Below, in pieces: positions 15,072 through 23,381 of a stretch of 57,815 bases of DNA. This DNA is from Oscillospiraceae bacterium (GTDB lineage: Bacteria > Bacillota > Clostridia > Oscillospirales > Oscillospiraceae). Every line of letters begins with the position of its first letter. The first letter of the stretch is position 1. Location: positions 1 to 57,815 of the forward strand of contig JAFSAP010000045.1 in the NCBI GenBank assembly GCA_017440925.1, in the 5' to 3' direction. The notes beneath the pieces were generated by a model. The model did no database searches and had not been told where the DNA came from. It saw nothing but the letters and a program-made list of their open reading frames with translations. The position numbers and the translations under genes were made by a program.

Positions 15072-16352
15072 ATGGAAAGAATACCGGTTGAAAAAGCCAT
15101 TCACATGAGAAAGATCAGCCACCCCAACTGGATATACGATGTGCTGGGACTGGTCTGGAAGCTGTTTGTTTACCCCAAGTACCATGTACACTACACCTTC
15201 AAGAAGGATTTCCGCAAGGTGGAGGGGCCCTTTTTCTTTATCAGCAACCACGCCTCCCGGCTGGACTATATCTTTGTAGGCGCGCCGCTGCTGCCGCTGA
15301 AGATGAATTTTGTGGCGGGCTATAACGAGTTCCACCGTTCCCATTTGTCCCTGGTGTTCAAGCTGCTTCGGGTTATCCCCAAAAAGAATTTTACGGCGGA
15401 CCTTTACACCATCAAGGAGATCAGCCGGGTCATCCGCTCCGGCCACGGTGTCTGCATTTTCCCGGAGGGCATGAGCTCCATTTCCGGAGCCAACCAGCCT
15501 GTGGCTCTGGGCACGGGAAAGCTGTTCAAACACCACATGGTGCCGGTGTACTACAGCGTGATCCGGGGCGGCTATCTCACCAGCCCCAAGTATAACCTCC
15601 GGGATCGGGCAGGATATGTGGAGGTGGAGTATGACCAGCTGTTTACGGTAGAGGATCTGGAACGGATGAGCCCTGCCGAGATCGAGGCCAAGATCAACAG
15701 CGCCCTCTACCATGATGATTACGCCTGGAACAAGATCCACAAGCACCGTTATGATATCGGAGAAAATGGTGCCGAGGATCTGGAAGACCTGCTGTTCTGG
15801 TGTCCCCGCTGCGGCAGGCAGCATACCATGAAGGCCTCGGGCAACACCATTTTCTGCACCGAATGCGGCAATGGTGCGCGTCTGCTGGATACCTATGAGC
15901 TGGTTCCCTTTGATGAAAGCTGCGTGATCCCCGAGACCCAGACGGCCTGGTTCCAGATGGAGCGGGAGCTGATCCGAAAGGAAGTGCAGCAGGAGAACTT
16001 TGTTCTGGAAGAAAAGGTGCAGCTGGGCATGTTGCCGGAATTTGAACTGCTGAAGAACCAGGCGACTTCCCGGATCGTCGGCAGCGGAACGCTGCGCTTA
16101 GACCGCACGGGCCTTAGCTACAGCGGCACCAAAGACGGGGAGCCCTTTGCCTTCCATCTGGGCAGTACTGCACTGCCTACCTATGGCATGTGTACGGATC
16201 TGAGCCGGTTCTACACCTTCGTCAATGGAGAATTCATGGAATTCTATCCGGAAAACAGAGTGGTGGAGAAGTTCTTCCTGGCAACGGAGGAGCTGCACCG
16301 GCTGAATGGCGGCAAATGGAAGGATTTTGATTTTAGCCAGAGCGCCAACTGA
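15072..16352 (+). CDS. PlsC-type lysophospholipid acyltransferase with zinc ribbon
   Basis: 426 aa. The acyltransferase domain has NHASRLD at residues 59-65 (catalytic H-x4-D) and FPEG at 130-133, the two hallmarks of PlsC enzymes that acylate lysophosphatidic acid or related lipids at the membrane. After it comes a zinc ribbon (CPRCG and CTECG, about residues 243-268) and a 150-residue C-terminal domain I cannot assign. Ordinary PlsC is about 240 aa, so the C-terminal extension is notable. The ATG at 15072 follows GGAAGGAAAAGAG; longer frames to the left cross the terminator. Confidence 0.85.
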   Translation: MERIPVEKAIHMRKISHPNWIYDVLGLVWKLFVYPKYHVHYTFKKDFRKVEGPFFFISNHASRLDYIFVGAPLLPLKMNFVAGYNEFHRSHLSLVFKLLRVIPKKNFTADLYTIKEISRVIRSGHGVCIFPEGMSSISGANQPVALGTGKLFKHHMVPVYYSVIRGGYLTSPKYNLRDRAGYVEVEYDQLFTVEDLERMSPAEIEAKINSALYHDDYAWNKIHKHRYDIGENGAEDLEDLLFWCPRCGRQHTMKASGNTIFCTECGNGARLLDTYELVPFDESCVIPETQTAWFQMERELIRKEVQQENFVLEEKVQLGMLPEFELLKNQATSRIVGSGTLRLDRTGLSYSGTKDGEPFAFHLGSTALPTYGMCTDLSRFYTFVNGEFMEFYPENRVVEKFFLATEELHRLNGGKWKDFDFSQSAN

Positions 16353-16387
16353 TGAATAGAATTTTTCCCAAAGACCCAAATATGAAA

Positions 16388-16415
16388 CAGCCCCAGGAGA
16401 TGCATCCTGGGGCTG
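16388..16415 (+). other. Strong hairpin after the acyltransferase gene
   Basis: CAGCCCCAGGA (16388-16398) pairs with TCCTGGGGCTG (16405-16415). There is no T-tract directly after it, so it may stabilise the mRNA end or act as a weak terminator. Confidence 0.55.
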
Positions 16416-16520
16416 CCTCTGTTATCGGCTGCTTTTTTGGCATGATGCGTGTTCGCACAGCGCTTGGCATTGACTATGCGGATGTAACAGAGCGTCTGAT
16501 CCCTGTCTACGAAGCGCAGG

Positions 16521-16549
16521 TTGTCCGAACGATTATTTCGTGGTATGCT
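16521..16549 (+). promoter_or_regulatory. Promoter of the HTH-desulfoferrodoxin gene
   Basis: TTGTCC (16521-16526), 17-nt spacer, TATGCT (16544-16549), 25 nt before the chosen start codon. Confidence 0.6.
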
Positions 16550-16573
16550 CTTTTCAGAAAGGAAGTGGAATCC

Positions 16574-17188
16574 ATGAATACCTATGTGACCGGAACCACC
16601 ATCAAGCAGCTTCGGGAAGCCCGGAACATGACCCAGTCGGAGCTGGGAGCAAGGATCGGTGTCAGCAGCAAGACCGTTTCCAAATGGGAAACGGCAAAAG
16701 GACTGCCGGATATCGGTCTGCTGCAACCATTGGCTCAGGCGTTGGGTCTTTCCGTCATTGAACTGATGAACGGTGAGCACATCATCAACAGAAATGTTTC
16801 GGCCAATATGCTGCGGTCTCAGTTCTACGTCTGTCCTATCTGCGGCAATGCCGTCCATGCACTGGGAAATGCGGTGGTCAGCTGCTGTGGCATTACCCTG
16901 CCTGCTTTGGAGGCAGAAGAACCGGAGGATGCCCATACCATTACCATCGAAAATGTAGAGGATGAGCATTTTATCACTGTCCGTCACCCCATGACGAAGG
17001 CGCATTATATTTCCTTCGTGGCTTTCGTTACCTCAGACCGGATCCAGATGGTGAAGCTGTATCCCGAGGGAAACGCCCAGACCCGGATACAGCTGCGGGG
17101 AATGGGATACCTTTATTATTACTGCAACCGGCATGGACTGTTCCGCAGGAAGATATCAAAAACAGGAGAGGACAGCCCTCTCCTGTAA
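16574..17188 (+). CDS. HTH regulator fused to a desulfoferrodoxin (superoxide reductase) domain
   Basis: 204 aa. Residues 8-65 are a XRE HTH (MTQSELGARIGVSSKTVSKWE). Residues 84-190 match a 2Fe superoxide reductase: a centre I set C87-x2-C90 and C104-C105, and centre II ligands H121, H138 (HPM), H144 (HYI), C184 and H187 (CNRHG). The residue before the first ligand histidine, usually Lys (EKH), is Ala (DAH), so catalysis of superoxide reduction may be impaired and a sensing role is plausible. The ATG follows GAAAGGAAG and a promoter lies upstream. An extended frame to 16352 crosses a hairpin and the promoter. Confidence 0.82.
   Translation: MNTYVTGTTIKQLREARNMTQSELGARIGVSSKTVSKWETAKGLPDIGLLQPLAQALGLSVIELMNGEHIINRNVSANMLRSQFYVCPICGNAVHALGNAVVSCCGITLPALEAEEPEDAHTITIENVEDEHFITVRHPMTKAHYISFVAFVTSDRIQMVKLYPEGNAQTRIQLRGMGYLYYYCNRHGLFRRKISKTGEDSPLL
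17163..17185 (-). terminator. Terminator of the DUF1349 gene, overlapping the opposite gene's 3' end
   Basis: CAGGAGAGG (17163-17171) pairs with CCTCTCCTG (17177-17185). The T-run (TTTTT) exists only when read leftward, so it ends the DUF1349 transcript while overlapping the last codons of the HTH-desulfoferrodoxin gene. Confidence 0.7.
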
Positions 17189-17227
17189 ACTGACAGATTT
17201 CCGGGATGGAAACCGATCCGGCCCGGA

Positions 17228-17836
17228 TCATTCTTTGTCCGGCTGCTGTCCGTCATGGGGCAGCCATCTGCATTCGGTCAATTCCATATTGGTGAAGGTT
17301 GCCCGGAAAGAGGAATCCTCCGGACTGCAGGCATAGATGCCAAACCGGATCTTACCGCCGCCCTGCCACATATGGCAGATGCGCATCTGATGGAACTGCA
17401 GGCCGTCAGTGGAGCATTCAATACAATAATCATCCTCCCGCCGGCTGAGCCGGTACCACATGGATTTCACGGAGGCATCGATGGCAGTGGTAGCCCAGTC
17501 GGAATAGCCGTTGTTTGTTACCACGCTGCCCAGGTGCTGGAAAGTGTCGTTCTCATATTCCACAGAACCCTTCAGCCAGTTTTCGCTGTCCAGATACATC
17601 ACCACGCCGCACTGGTCAAAGCGGCACTTGCTCTCAAAGGTGGTTCGGACGGTAAAGGAGAAAAACAGTTCCTCTGTCTCCATCTGGAAAACCGGAGCAT
17701 TGTCATTCCGGAAATGATAATAGGTTCTCTGCCAGAGGTCGGTATGGGGTTTTGTGATGATTTCTACTTTGCTGTCAGATATGGTAAAGCCGGCAGGCTC
17801 CCGTGTCCAATGGAAATCACGGAGAGAAAGCGTCAT
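17228..17836 (-). CDS. DUF1349 family protein (concanavalin-like fold)
   Basis: 202 aa. The sequence follows the DUF1349 pattern: W-x-REP near the start, TDLWQRTYYHFRND, CGVVMYLDSENWLKGSVEY and the C-terminal IRFGIYACSPEDS..ATFTNMEL. These are concanavalin-like beta-sandwich proteins that may bind carbohydrates; the yeast relative is named regulation of enolase 1. The ATG at 17836 follows AAAGGAG by 8 nt. No signal peptide. Divergent from the RibD-like gene. Confidence 0.85.
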   Translation of the reverse strand: MTLSLRDFHWTREPAGFTISDSKVEIITKPHTDLWQRTYYHFRNDNAPVFQMETEELFFSFTVRTTFESKCRFDQCGVVMYLDSENWLKGSVEYENDTFQHLGSVVTNNGYSDWATTAIDASVKSMWYRLSRREDDYCIECSTDGLQFHQMRICHMWQGGGKIRFGIYACSPEDSSFRATFTNMELTECRWLPHDGQQPDKE

Positions 17837-17923
17837 TGTGGGTACTCCTTTCGTTTTTTTGCAGTATAGCACAATTTGCTGTTTCTGTCTATGAAGTTGG
17901 GGCGCGGACTTCAGTACTTTTAT

Positions 17924-17952
17924 TTGCATATGCGGAAATTGTGCGGTATAAT
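17924..17952 (+). promoter_or_regulatory. Promoter of the RibD-like gene
   Basis: TTGCAT (17924-17929), 17-nt spacer, TATAAT (17947-17952). Confidence 0.7.
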
Positions 17953-17976
17953 GAGAAAAAAAGGAGATGAGCGGCC

Positions 17977-18669
17977 ATGAACCGACCCTACGTTATCTGC
18001 CATATGACCACCTCCCTGGATGGTAAGGTCACCGGCAGATTTCTGAATACACCTGTCTGCGAAAAAGCGGCTGATTACTATTACCGGCTCCACCGGGATT
18101 TTAAGGCTGACGGCTTTGCCTGCGGCCGGATCACCATGGAGGGGAGCTTCACCGGCGGCTGGTATCCGGATCTGAATGAATATATCCCGGCTTTCAGTCC
18201 CATGGATTTTTTGGTGGATGATCTGGGCGGCTTTTATGCTGTTGCCTTTGATCCCAGAGGTGTGCTGGGCTGGAAAAGCAATACCATCACCGACGAGGAT
18301 CCCGGCTATGATGGTGCCCGGATCATTGAGGTGCTGACCCACCGGGTGGACAGACGCTATCTGCACTATCTGCAGACCCTGGAGATCCCCTATATCTTTG
18401 CCGGAGACACGGAGATCGACGTGGAGGAGGCCCTGTTCAAGCTGAAAGCCTATTTCGGCATCCAAAAGCTGCTGCTGGAAGGCGGCAGCATTCTGAACGG
18501 TGCATTCCAGCGGGAGAGAGTCATTGACGAGCTGAGCCTGGTGGTTGCCCCCATGGCAGCGGAGGCAGAGGACAAGCCCCTGTTTATGGACGGACAGCTG
18601 GAAGCATACAGCCTGGAGGATGTCCAGTATCAGAGCGGAAGCCTCTGGCTGAACTATAAAAAACGGTAA
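17977..18669 (+). CDS. RibD C-terminal / dihydrofolate-reductase-like family reductase
   Basis: 230 aa. HMTTSLDGKVTGRF near residue 8 is the start of the RibD_C reductase fold, and LLLEGGSILNGAF near residue 166 is its hallmark. The family contains the pyrimidine reductase of riboflavin synthesis and many stand-alone NADPH reductases. No riboflavin genes are nearby and the deaminase half is absent, so a separate reductase function is likely. The ATG follows AAGGAG by 10 nt. MFS and PNPOx-like genes follow at short spacing in the same direction. Confidence 0.82.
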   Translation: MNRPYVICHMTTSLDGKVTGRFLNTPVCEKAADYYYRLHRDFKADGFACGRITMEGSFTGGWYPDLNEYIPAFSPMDFLVDDLGGFYAVAFDPRGVLGWKSNTITDEDPGYDGARIIEVLTHRVDRRYLHYLQTLEIPYIFAGDTEIDVEEALFKLKAYFGIQKLLLEGGSILNGAFQRERVIDELSLVVAPMAAEAEDKPLFMDGQLEAYSLEDVQYQSGSLWLNYKKR

Positions 18670-18689
18670 AGAAGTGACATATTAACGAT

Positions 18690-19898
18690 ATGCGGTATAA
18701 AACGCGTTTTTTCCTGTTTTTTGCAGGCATGATCCTTTTCAATCTGGCTGCCAATTTTGCCCATCCGGTAACGCCTACCATCATCCAGGAGCTGCAGCTG
18801 CCGGATTATATGTTCGGGCTGATGTTTGCGGCAATGATGCTGACCAATTTCCTCTTCTCTCCTTTCTGGGGGAAGATCAACACCGCCATTTCCTCCCGGC
18901 AGACCCTGCTGACCGGCTGCGTAGGCTATGCGGTGGCCCAGCTGGGCTTTGCCTATGCTACCACCCAGGCCGGAATCTTGGCAGTGCGGATTCTGGCAGG
19001 CTTTTTTGTGGGCGGGATTTACGTCAGCTTTCTGACCTATGTGATCAATGTGGCAAAGCCGGAGGATCAGGCAAAGTTTCTGACCTACAGTGCCACCGTC
19101 CAGGCAGTATTCGGGGCCTTTGGCTATCTGGTAGGCGGTATTCTGGGAGAGTTCTCCATTCGGGGAACCTTCCTGCTGCAGGCGGCCTGTCTTGCATTTG
19201 CCGGACTGGTGTTCCGGTTGGCCTGCCTGCCGGACAATACGGTGTCGGAAAAGATCCCCATGGGGAGGATCCTCCGGCAGTCCAACCCCATGCAGGCCTT
19301 CCTGGATGGCAGGCATTTTATGAACCTGGGGTTTGCCATGCTGTTTGCGCTGAATGTGCTGATGAATTTCGGCAATACAGGCTTTGACCAGGTATTCAAC
19401 TACTATCTGAAAGATCAGCTGGGGCTGACATCCGCTTACAACGGTGTCATCAAAGCGGCAGTGGGATTCATCTCTTTTGCGGCCAATATGACCCTGTGCC
19501 TGTGGATCATCCGGAAAACGGATACCAGAAAGTCCATGGCAGCAGTGACTGTTTTCTGCACAGCGGCAGCCATAGGTGCGCTGATATTTCCCCAGACAGG
19601 ACGGTTCATTCTCTGCGGGGTGCTGCTCTATGCCGGTTATTCCGTCAGCCTGCCGGTGCTGCAGCATATGGCGGCAGTCCAGGCAGACCCGGCCCAGAAA
19701 AATCTGGTGATGGGCTTCTATAACGCCACAAAATCCCTGGGCAGCATTCTGGGTTCTCTGATGGCGGGATTCCTGTATGGCATTCACATCAGACTGCCCT
19801 TTCTGGTGGTGGCAGTTACCTACGGCCTCAGCATTCTGGCGGCAGCGGGATATCTGCTTTGGGGTAAAGGGAAAAAGGCAGAGCATTCTGCTGAATAG
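18690..19898 (+). CDS. MFS transporter
   Basis: 402 aa with about twelve transmembrane segments. The loop between helices 2 and 3 (FWGKINTAISSRQTLL) resembles MFS motif A, and the two halves are separated near residue 195. It resembles drug-efflux-type MFS proteins. It starts 20 nt after the RibD-like gene with only a weak ribosome site (AAGTGA), suggesting an operon. Substrate unknown. Confidence 0.85.
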   Translation: MRYKTRFFLFFAGMILFNLAANFAHPVTPTIIQELQLPDYMFGLMFAAMMLTNFLFSPFWGKINTAISSRQTLLTGCVGYAVAQLGFAYATTQAGILAVRILAGFFVGGIYVSFLTYVINVAKPEDQAKFLTYSATVQAVFGAFGYLVGGILGEFSIRGTFLLQAACLAFAGLVFRLACLPDNTVSEKIPMGRILRQSNPMQAFLDGRHFMNLGFAMLFALNVLMNFGNTGFDQVFNYYLKDQLGLTSAYNGVIKAAVGFISFAANMTLCLWIIRKTDTRKSMAAVTVFCTAAAIGALIFPQTGRFILCGVLLYAGYSVSLPVLQHMAAVQADPAQKNLVMGFYNATKSLGSILGSLMAGFLYGIHIRLPFLVVAVTYGLSILAAAGYLLWGKGKKAEHSAE

Positions 19899-19927
19899 AA
19901 GACAAACGATTGAACGGAGGTATCTTT

Positions 19928-20320
19928 ATGGAACGTGTATGCAATTTTCTGAAAGAGGCCGGAGTTTACTATCTGGCTACGGTGGAAGAAGATCAGCCCC
20001 GGGTGCGGCCCTTTGGTACGGCCCATATCTTTGAAGGAAAGCTCTACATCCAGACCGGTAAGGTCAAGCCCTGCTCGAAGCAGCTGCTGGACAATCCCAA
20101 AGCGGAGATCTGTGCCTTCCATAACGGCACCTGGGTGCGCGTTGCAGGAGAGCTGGTGGAGGACGACCGGGTGGAGGCAAAAAAATCCATGCTGGATGCT
20201 TATCCCAACCTGCGGGGTATGTACGATGAGAATGACGGCAATACCCAGGTGTTCTATTTTCAGAATGCCACGGCTACTTTCTCCTCCTTTACGGCAGCAC
20301 CGGAGACCATCACATTCTAA
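19928..20320 (+). CDS. Pyridoxamine 5'-phosphate oxidase-like flavin-binding protein
   Basis: 130 aa split-barrel protein. YYLATVEEDQPRVRPFG near residue 14 and KLYIQTGKVKPCSKQLLDNP near residue 37 are typical of the small PNPOx-like family, which binds FMN or F420 and includes many reductases of unknown substrate. It is too short for true PdxH. The ATG follows GGAGGT. Third gene of a probable operon with the RibD-like reductase and the MFS transporter. Confidence 0.85.
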   Translation: MERVCNFLKEAGVYYLATVEEDQPRVRPFGTAHIFEGKLYIQTGKVKPCSKQLLDNPKAEICAFHNGTWVRVAGELVEDDRVEAKKSMLDAYPNLRGMYDENDGNTQVFYFQNATATFSSFTAAPETITF

Positions 20321-20330
20321 TTTTTATACA

Positions 20331-20366
20331 AAAGGCCCGGAACCGGTTCGCGGTTCCGGACCTTTT
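20331..20366 (+). terminator. Intrinsic terminator after the PNPOx-like gene
   Basis: CCGGAACCG (20337-20345) pairs with CGGTTCCGG (20351-20359). AAAGG and CCTTT extend the stem beyond one mismatch, and TTTTT follows. Confidence 0.85.
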
Positions 20367-20399
20367 TGGTGAACGGCAAAGAAAGGGCAAAGATTCTTC

Positions 20400-20428
20400 T
20401 TGCAACAGTTTGCAGGCAATGGTATGAT
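20400..20428 (+). promoter_or_regulatory. Promoter of the TrkA-C membrane protein gene
   Basis: TTGCAA (20400-20405), 17-nt spacer, TATGAT (20423-20428). Confidence 0.65.
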
Positions 20429-20461
20429 AGGAAAAACAGCATTGCTGAAAAGAGGGGTCTT

Positions 20462-21199
20462 ATGGTTGGAACACTAATCGTGTTTGTACTGCTGATTGTT
20501 TTTTACATTCTGATTGCGGATATCATAACCATTTTCTTTCGCCTGACGGGTATGACAGAGGAACGGGCCCGGTTTCAGGTCATTTCGCTCTTGACCAATT
20601 CCGGTTTTACCACCCAGGAAAGTGAGGCCGTGGTGACATCCAAGATCCGCCGACGGCTGGCCAGAGCGACCATGCTGTTTGGATATGCTTTTACCGTGAC
20701 CATCCTTTCCACAACAGTCAATGTGTTCATGACCATGAACGATGCGGAACTCAATGCTATTCTGGTTCTTCTTCCGGCACTTGCGGCCATTCTGGTGGGC
20801 TTTTACTTTGTGCGGAAATCTGTCTATCTGAAAACCAAGTTTGACAGTTGGATCGAGTTCATCGGCAACCGGATCATGTTTGGCAAGAAGGCAAATCAGG
20901 TGGTTTTAGTGGAAGAATACGGCAGTATGGTGGTTGCCCACATCTATCTGCACACCGTTCCGGAAATGCTGAAGGATACGACTTTGGCAGAATCCGGCAT
21001 CATGTCGGAGCACCATTTGATGGTCATGATGGTAAAATCCACCGATGAGGATGCCAGGCAGGCCAATGGCAACACCATCCTCCGGCCGAAGGATACCATC
21101 ATGGTTTTGGGCGACCGGAAAACCATCCGGGAGGTTTTTGAAAATATTGAACTGTCTCGGGATAATGATTCTGCTCCGGTCTATGTGCATAACAAATAA
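20462..21199 (+). CDS. Membrane protein with C-terminal TrkA-C (RCK-C) domain
   Basis: 245 aa. Transmembrane segments lie near residues 4-27, 78-97 and 102-122, with the conserved loop LTGMTEERARFQVISLLTNSGFTT between the first two. The C-terminal 100 residues (EYGSMVVAHIYLHTVPEM ... LRPKDTIMVLGD) are a TrkA-C domain, which binds nucleotides or ions and gates K+ transport. It lacks a selectivity filter, so it is probably not a channel by itself. The ATG follows AGAGGGG by 5 nt. Function unproven in this family. Confidence 0.8.
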   Translation: MVGTLIVFVLLIVFYILIADIITIFFRLTGMTEERARFQVISLLTNSGFTTQESEAVVTSKIRRRLARATMLFGYAFTVTILSTTVNVFMTMNDAELNAILVLLPALAAILVGFYFVRKSVYLKTKFDSWIEFIGNRIMFGKKANQVVLVEEYGSMVVAHIYLHTVPEMLKDTTLAESGIMSEHHLMVMMVKSTDEDARQANGNTILRPKDTIMVLGDRKTIREVFENIELSRDNDSAPVYVHNK

Positions 21200-21206
21200 A
21201 AAGAAA

Positions 21207-21234
21207 GCGGCACCCATTGGGTGCCGCCTGTTTT
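21207..21234. terminator. Shared terminator between convergent genes
   Basis: GCGGCACCC (21207-21215) pairs with GGGTGCCGC (21219-21227), followed rightward by CTGTTTTT and leftward by TTTCTTTTT. Confidence 0.8.
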
Positions 21235-21247
21235 TGCGGATAGGGAA

Positions 21248-21619
21248 TTATTCGGCAACAGCGATGGCTTCGATCTCGCACAGAACGCCCTTGGGCAGGG
21301 TCTTGACTGCCACACAGCTGCGGGCAGGCTTGGAGATAAAATACTTTGCGTAAACTTCGTTGAACCCGGCAAAGTCGCCCATATCTGCCAGGAAGCAGGT
21401 GGTCTTAAAGACCTTTTCAAAGCCGACGCCGGCAGCTTCCAGAATGGCACCTACGTTCTTGCAGCTCTGATCTGCCTGGGCAGCGATGCCCTCGGGGATA
21501 TCACCAGTGGCGGGGTCCACAGGGATCTGGCCGGAGGTGTAAACAAAGCCATTGACCACATATCCCTGGGAGTAGGGACCGATGGCGCCGGGAGCGTTCT
21601 TGGTTTCCAGAATCTTCAT
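21248..21619 (-). CDS. ridA: RidA family reactive enamine/imine deaminase
   Basis: 123 aa, the standard RidA length. It hydrolyses 2-aminoacrylate and related enamine/imine intermediates released by PLP enzymes. AIGPYSQGYVVNGFVYTSGQIP near the start, the CFLADMGDFAGFNEVYAKYF block and the conserved catalytic Arg in KPARSCVAVKTLP (near residue 103) are present. The ATG follows AGGAGA. It forms trimers in the cytoplasm. A desulfhydrase-type PLP enzyme is encoded about 10 kb away, but no direct link is shown. Confidence 0.92.
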   Translation of the reverse strand: MKILETKNAPGAIGPYSQGYVVNGFVYTSGQIPVDPATGDIPEGIAAQADQSCKNVGAILEAAGVGFEKVFKTTCFLADMGDFAGFNEVYAKYFISKPARSCVAVKTLPKGVLCEIEAIAVAE

Positions 21620-21691
21620 GTTGCATTCTCCTAACGTTTTGTTTGGTAAGTTTATCCTATCACAGCGGAAGGGAAATTTCCACCCAAAAAA

Positions 21692-22507
21692 TCAGATAAT
21701 TCCCTGCTGCAGAAAAGAAAGAACAAGGGTATTGAAATCCTTTGCCTCTTCGTACAGGCCGTGGCCCCATTGAGGATACATGTGAAGCACTGCGCCGGGG
21801 ATCCGGGCGGCAATTTCCTGGGAGGCTTCACCGCCCAGGCAATGATCCAGCTCGCCGCCGATGACCAGGGTGGGGGCGTGGATCTCCTGGAGCCGGTGAA
21901 AGGCATCATGGGTCAGACAGGCCTCTGCCTGAATGAGAAACCGCTCATAGGACTGGGGTTTTGTCAGCTTGCCTATGATGGGCACAAGCCATTTGTTTTT
22001 CCGGTAATAGGCCTCAGAATAGATACGGCGCAGATTGCTGTCCATCAATGCAGCATGGTCGCCCCGGAGAGCCAGAGATTTCCACTCTGTAACGGCTTCT
22101 GTGAGAATGGGATTGGGCTGGGAACAGGTGACGGTGAGGATCAGCTTGTCCACAGCTTCCGGATAGTCGGCGGCAAAGTGCTGAGCGATCATACCGCCCA
22201 TGGAGACGCCAAAGATATGGGCTTTGGGAATGCCGAGGATATCCATGGCTTTCTTCAGATCCCGGGCCATGTCCCGGGTGGAAGCGCCTGTGGCAAGCTT
22301 GTTTTTTCGGCTGAAGGTGTAGACGGTGAAATCCCTGGCAAACACCCGGTAGAGAAGCGCCATAGGCAGGGCAGTACCCCTGGTGCTGCGAAGGCCATCG
22401 CCCAGACCGGGGAGCATAATCAGGATCTCTTTTCCTGCGCCGAAACGGATGTAGTCCATGGCAGTACCGTCTATGGAAAGCGTTCCGTTTTTTGCGTTCA
22501 ACAGCAT
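21692..22507 (-). CDS. Alpha/beta hydrolase
   Basis: 271 aa. The nucleophile elbow GVSMGG is near residue 99. The acid is probably the Asp in GGELDHC and the catalytic His is in QWGHGLYEE near the C-terminus. The MLPGLGDGLRS segment near residue 33 forms the oxyanion hole. I start at ATG 22507, 6 nt after AGAGGTG; the ATG at 22513 abuts the ribosome site. It is divergent from the MerR regulator at 22619 with about 110 bp between them, so it could be a MerR target. Substrate unknown. Confidence 0.85.
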   Translation of the reverse strand: MLLNAKNGTLSIDGTAMDYIRFGAGKEILIMLPGLGDGLRSTRGTALPMALLYRVFARDFTVYTFSRKNKLATGASTRDMARDLKKAMDILGIPKAHIFGVSMGGMIAQHFAADYPEAVDKLILTVTCSQPNPILTEAVTEWKSLALRGDHAALMDSNLRRIYSEAYYRKNKWLVPIIGKLTKPQSYERFLIQAEACLTHDAFHRLQEIHAPTLVIGGELDHCLGGEASQEIAARIPGAVLHMYPQWGHGLYEEAKDFNTLVLSFLQQGII

Positions 22508-22564
22508 ATGCATCACCTCTTTTTCACTATAGCATAATTCTATGAAAAAAACAAGAAAAAGTGC

Positions 22565-22595
22565 TTGACTCTTACCTAACGTCATGGTTTATACT
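22565..22595 (+). promoter_or_regulatory. MerR-type promoter with 19-bp spacer
   Basis: TTGACT (22565-22570) and TATACT (22590-22595) are separated by 19 bp instead of 17. This overlong spacer is the known target geometry of MerR activators, which untwist it. The spacer has a partial dyad centred on ACGT (ACCTAACGTCATGGT). Confidence 0.8.
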
Positions 22596-22618
22596 GATGT
22601 CAGACAGGAGGCGATGGA

Positions 22619-23344
22619 ATGAAAACCGTAAAAGAGGTCAGTGCATTTACCGGTGTCAGTGTGCGCACGCTGCACCACTACGATGCCATCGGTCTGCTGA
22701 AGCCATCCCGGGTGACAGAGGCAGGCTACCGGCTTTATGATGATGCAGCGCTGCAGCGGCTGCAGTCGATATTGCTGTTTCGCACTTTGCGGTTTTCGCT
22801 GAAGGAAATCGGACAGATTCTGGATTCACCACATTTTAATCCCCAAGAAGCACTGGAGCAGCAGCTTACCATGCTGGAACTTCAGAGACAGCAGCTTGAC
22901 GAGACCATTGCCCATGTCCGTAAAATGAAAGAAACAGGAGTGATTACCATGAATTTTGATGCATTCAATACCGATAAACTGGATCGCTATGCCGAGGAAG
23001 CAAAGGCAAAGTGGGGAAAGACCGAGGCATACAAAGAATTTGAAAAGAAGACCGATGGGCAGTCCAAAGAACAGATGGCAGCCGATGGGGAGGGCCTGAT
23101 GGCGATTTTTGCCGAGTTGGGCGCCATCCGGCATACAGACCCGGCATCAAAGGAAGCACAGACGCTGATTGCCAAACTACAGGCATTCATCACCGATCAT
23201 TACTATACCTGTACCCAGCCGATTCTGAAGGGCCTGGGACAGCTGTACATTGCCGGTGACAGCATGACGGAGAACATCGACCGTGTAGGCGGAGAAGGCA
23301 CTGCGGAATTTGCCCATAAGGCCATTGAAATTTATACCAGATAA
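22619..23344 (+). CDS. MerR family regulator with TipAS ligand domain
   Basis: 241 aa. Residues 1-70 are a MerR winged helix (VSAFTGVSVRTLHHYDAIGLLKPSR), 75-105 the dimerisation coiled coil, and 120-241 a TipAS domain (DRYAEEAKAKWGKTEAYKEFE start), which binds thiopeptide or other drugs in TipAL and Mta. The ATG follows AGGAGG by 8 nt. The 19-bp-spacer promoter directly upstream suggests that it activates its own transcription and perhaps the divergent hydrolase. Confidence 0.9.
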   Translation: MKTVKEVSAFTGVSVRTLHHYDAIGLLKPSRVTEAGYRLYDDAALQRLQSILLFRTLRFSLKEIGQILDSPHFNPQEALEQQLTMLELQRQQLDETIAHVRKMKETGVITMNFDAFNTDKLDRYAEEAKAKWGKTEAYKEFEKKTDGQSKEQMAADGEGLMAIFAELGAIRHTDPASKEAQTLIAKLQAFITDHYYTCTQPILKGLGQLYIAGDSMTENIDRVGGEGTAEFAHKAIEIYTR

Positions 23345-23349
23345 AGCAA

Positions 23350-23380
23350 AGGCAGCAACCGTTCGGTTGCTGCCTGTTTG
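23350..23380. terminator. Shared terminator between convergent MerR and MATE genes
   Basis: AGGCAGCAACC (23350-23360) pairs with GGTTGCTGCCT (23365-23375), with a GTTC loop, followed by GTTTGTTT. Confidence 0.8.
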
Positions 23381-23381
23381 T

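Noticed and set aside
16352..16573. N-terminal extension of the HTH-desulfoferrodoxin protein
   Set aside because: It runs through a strong hairpin and the promoter at 16521-16549, and the HTH domain begins normally from ATG 16574.
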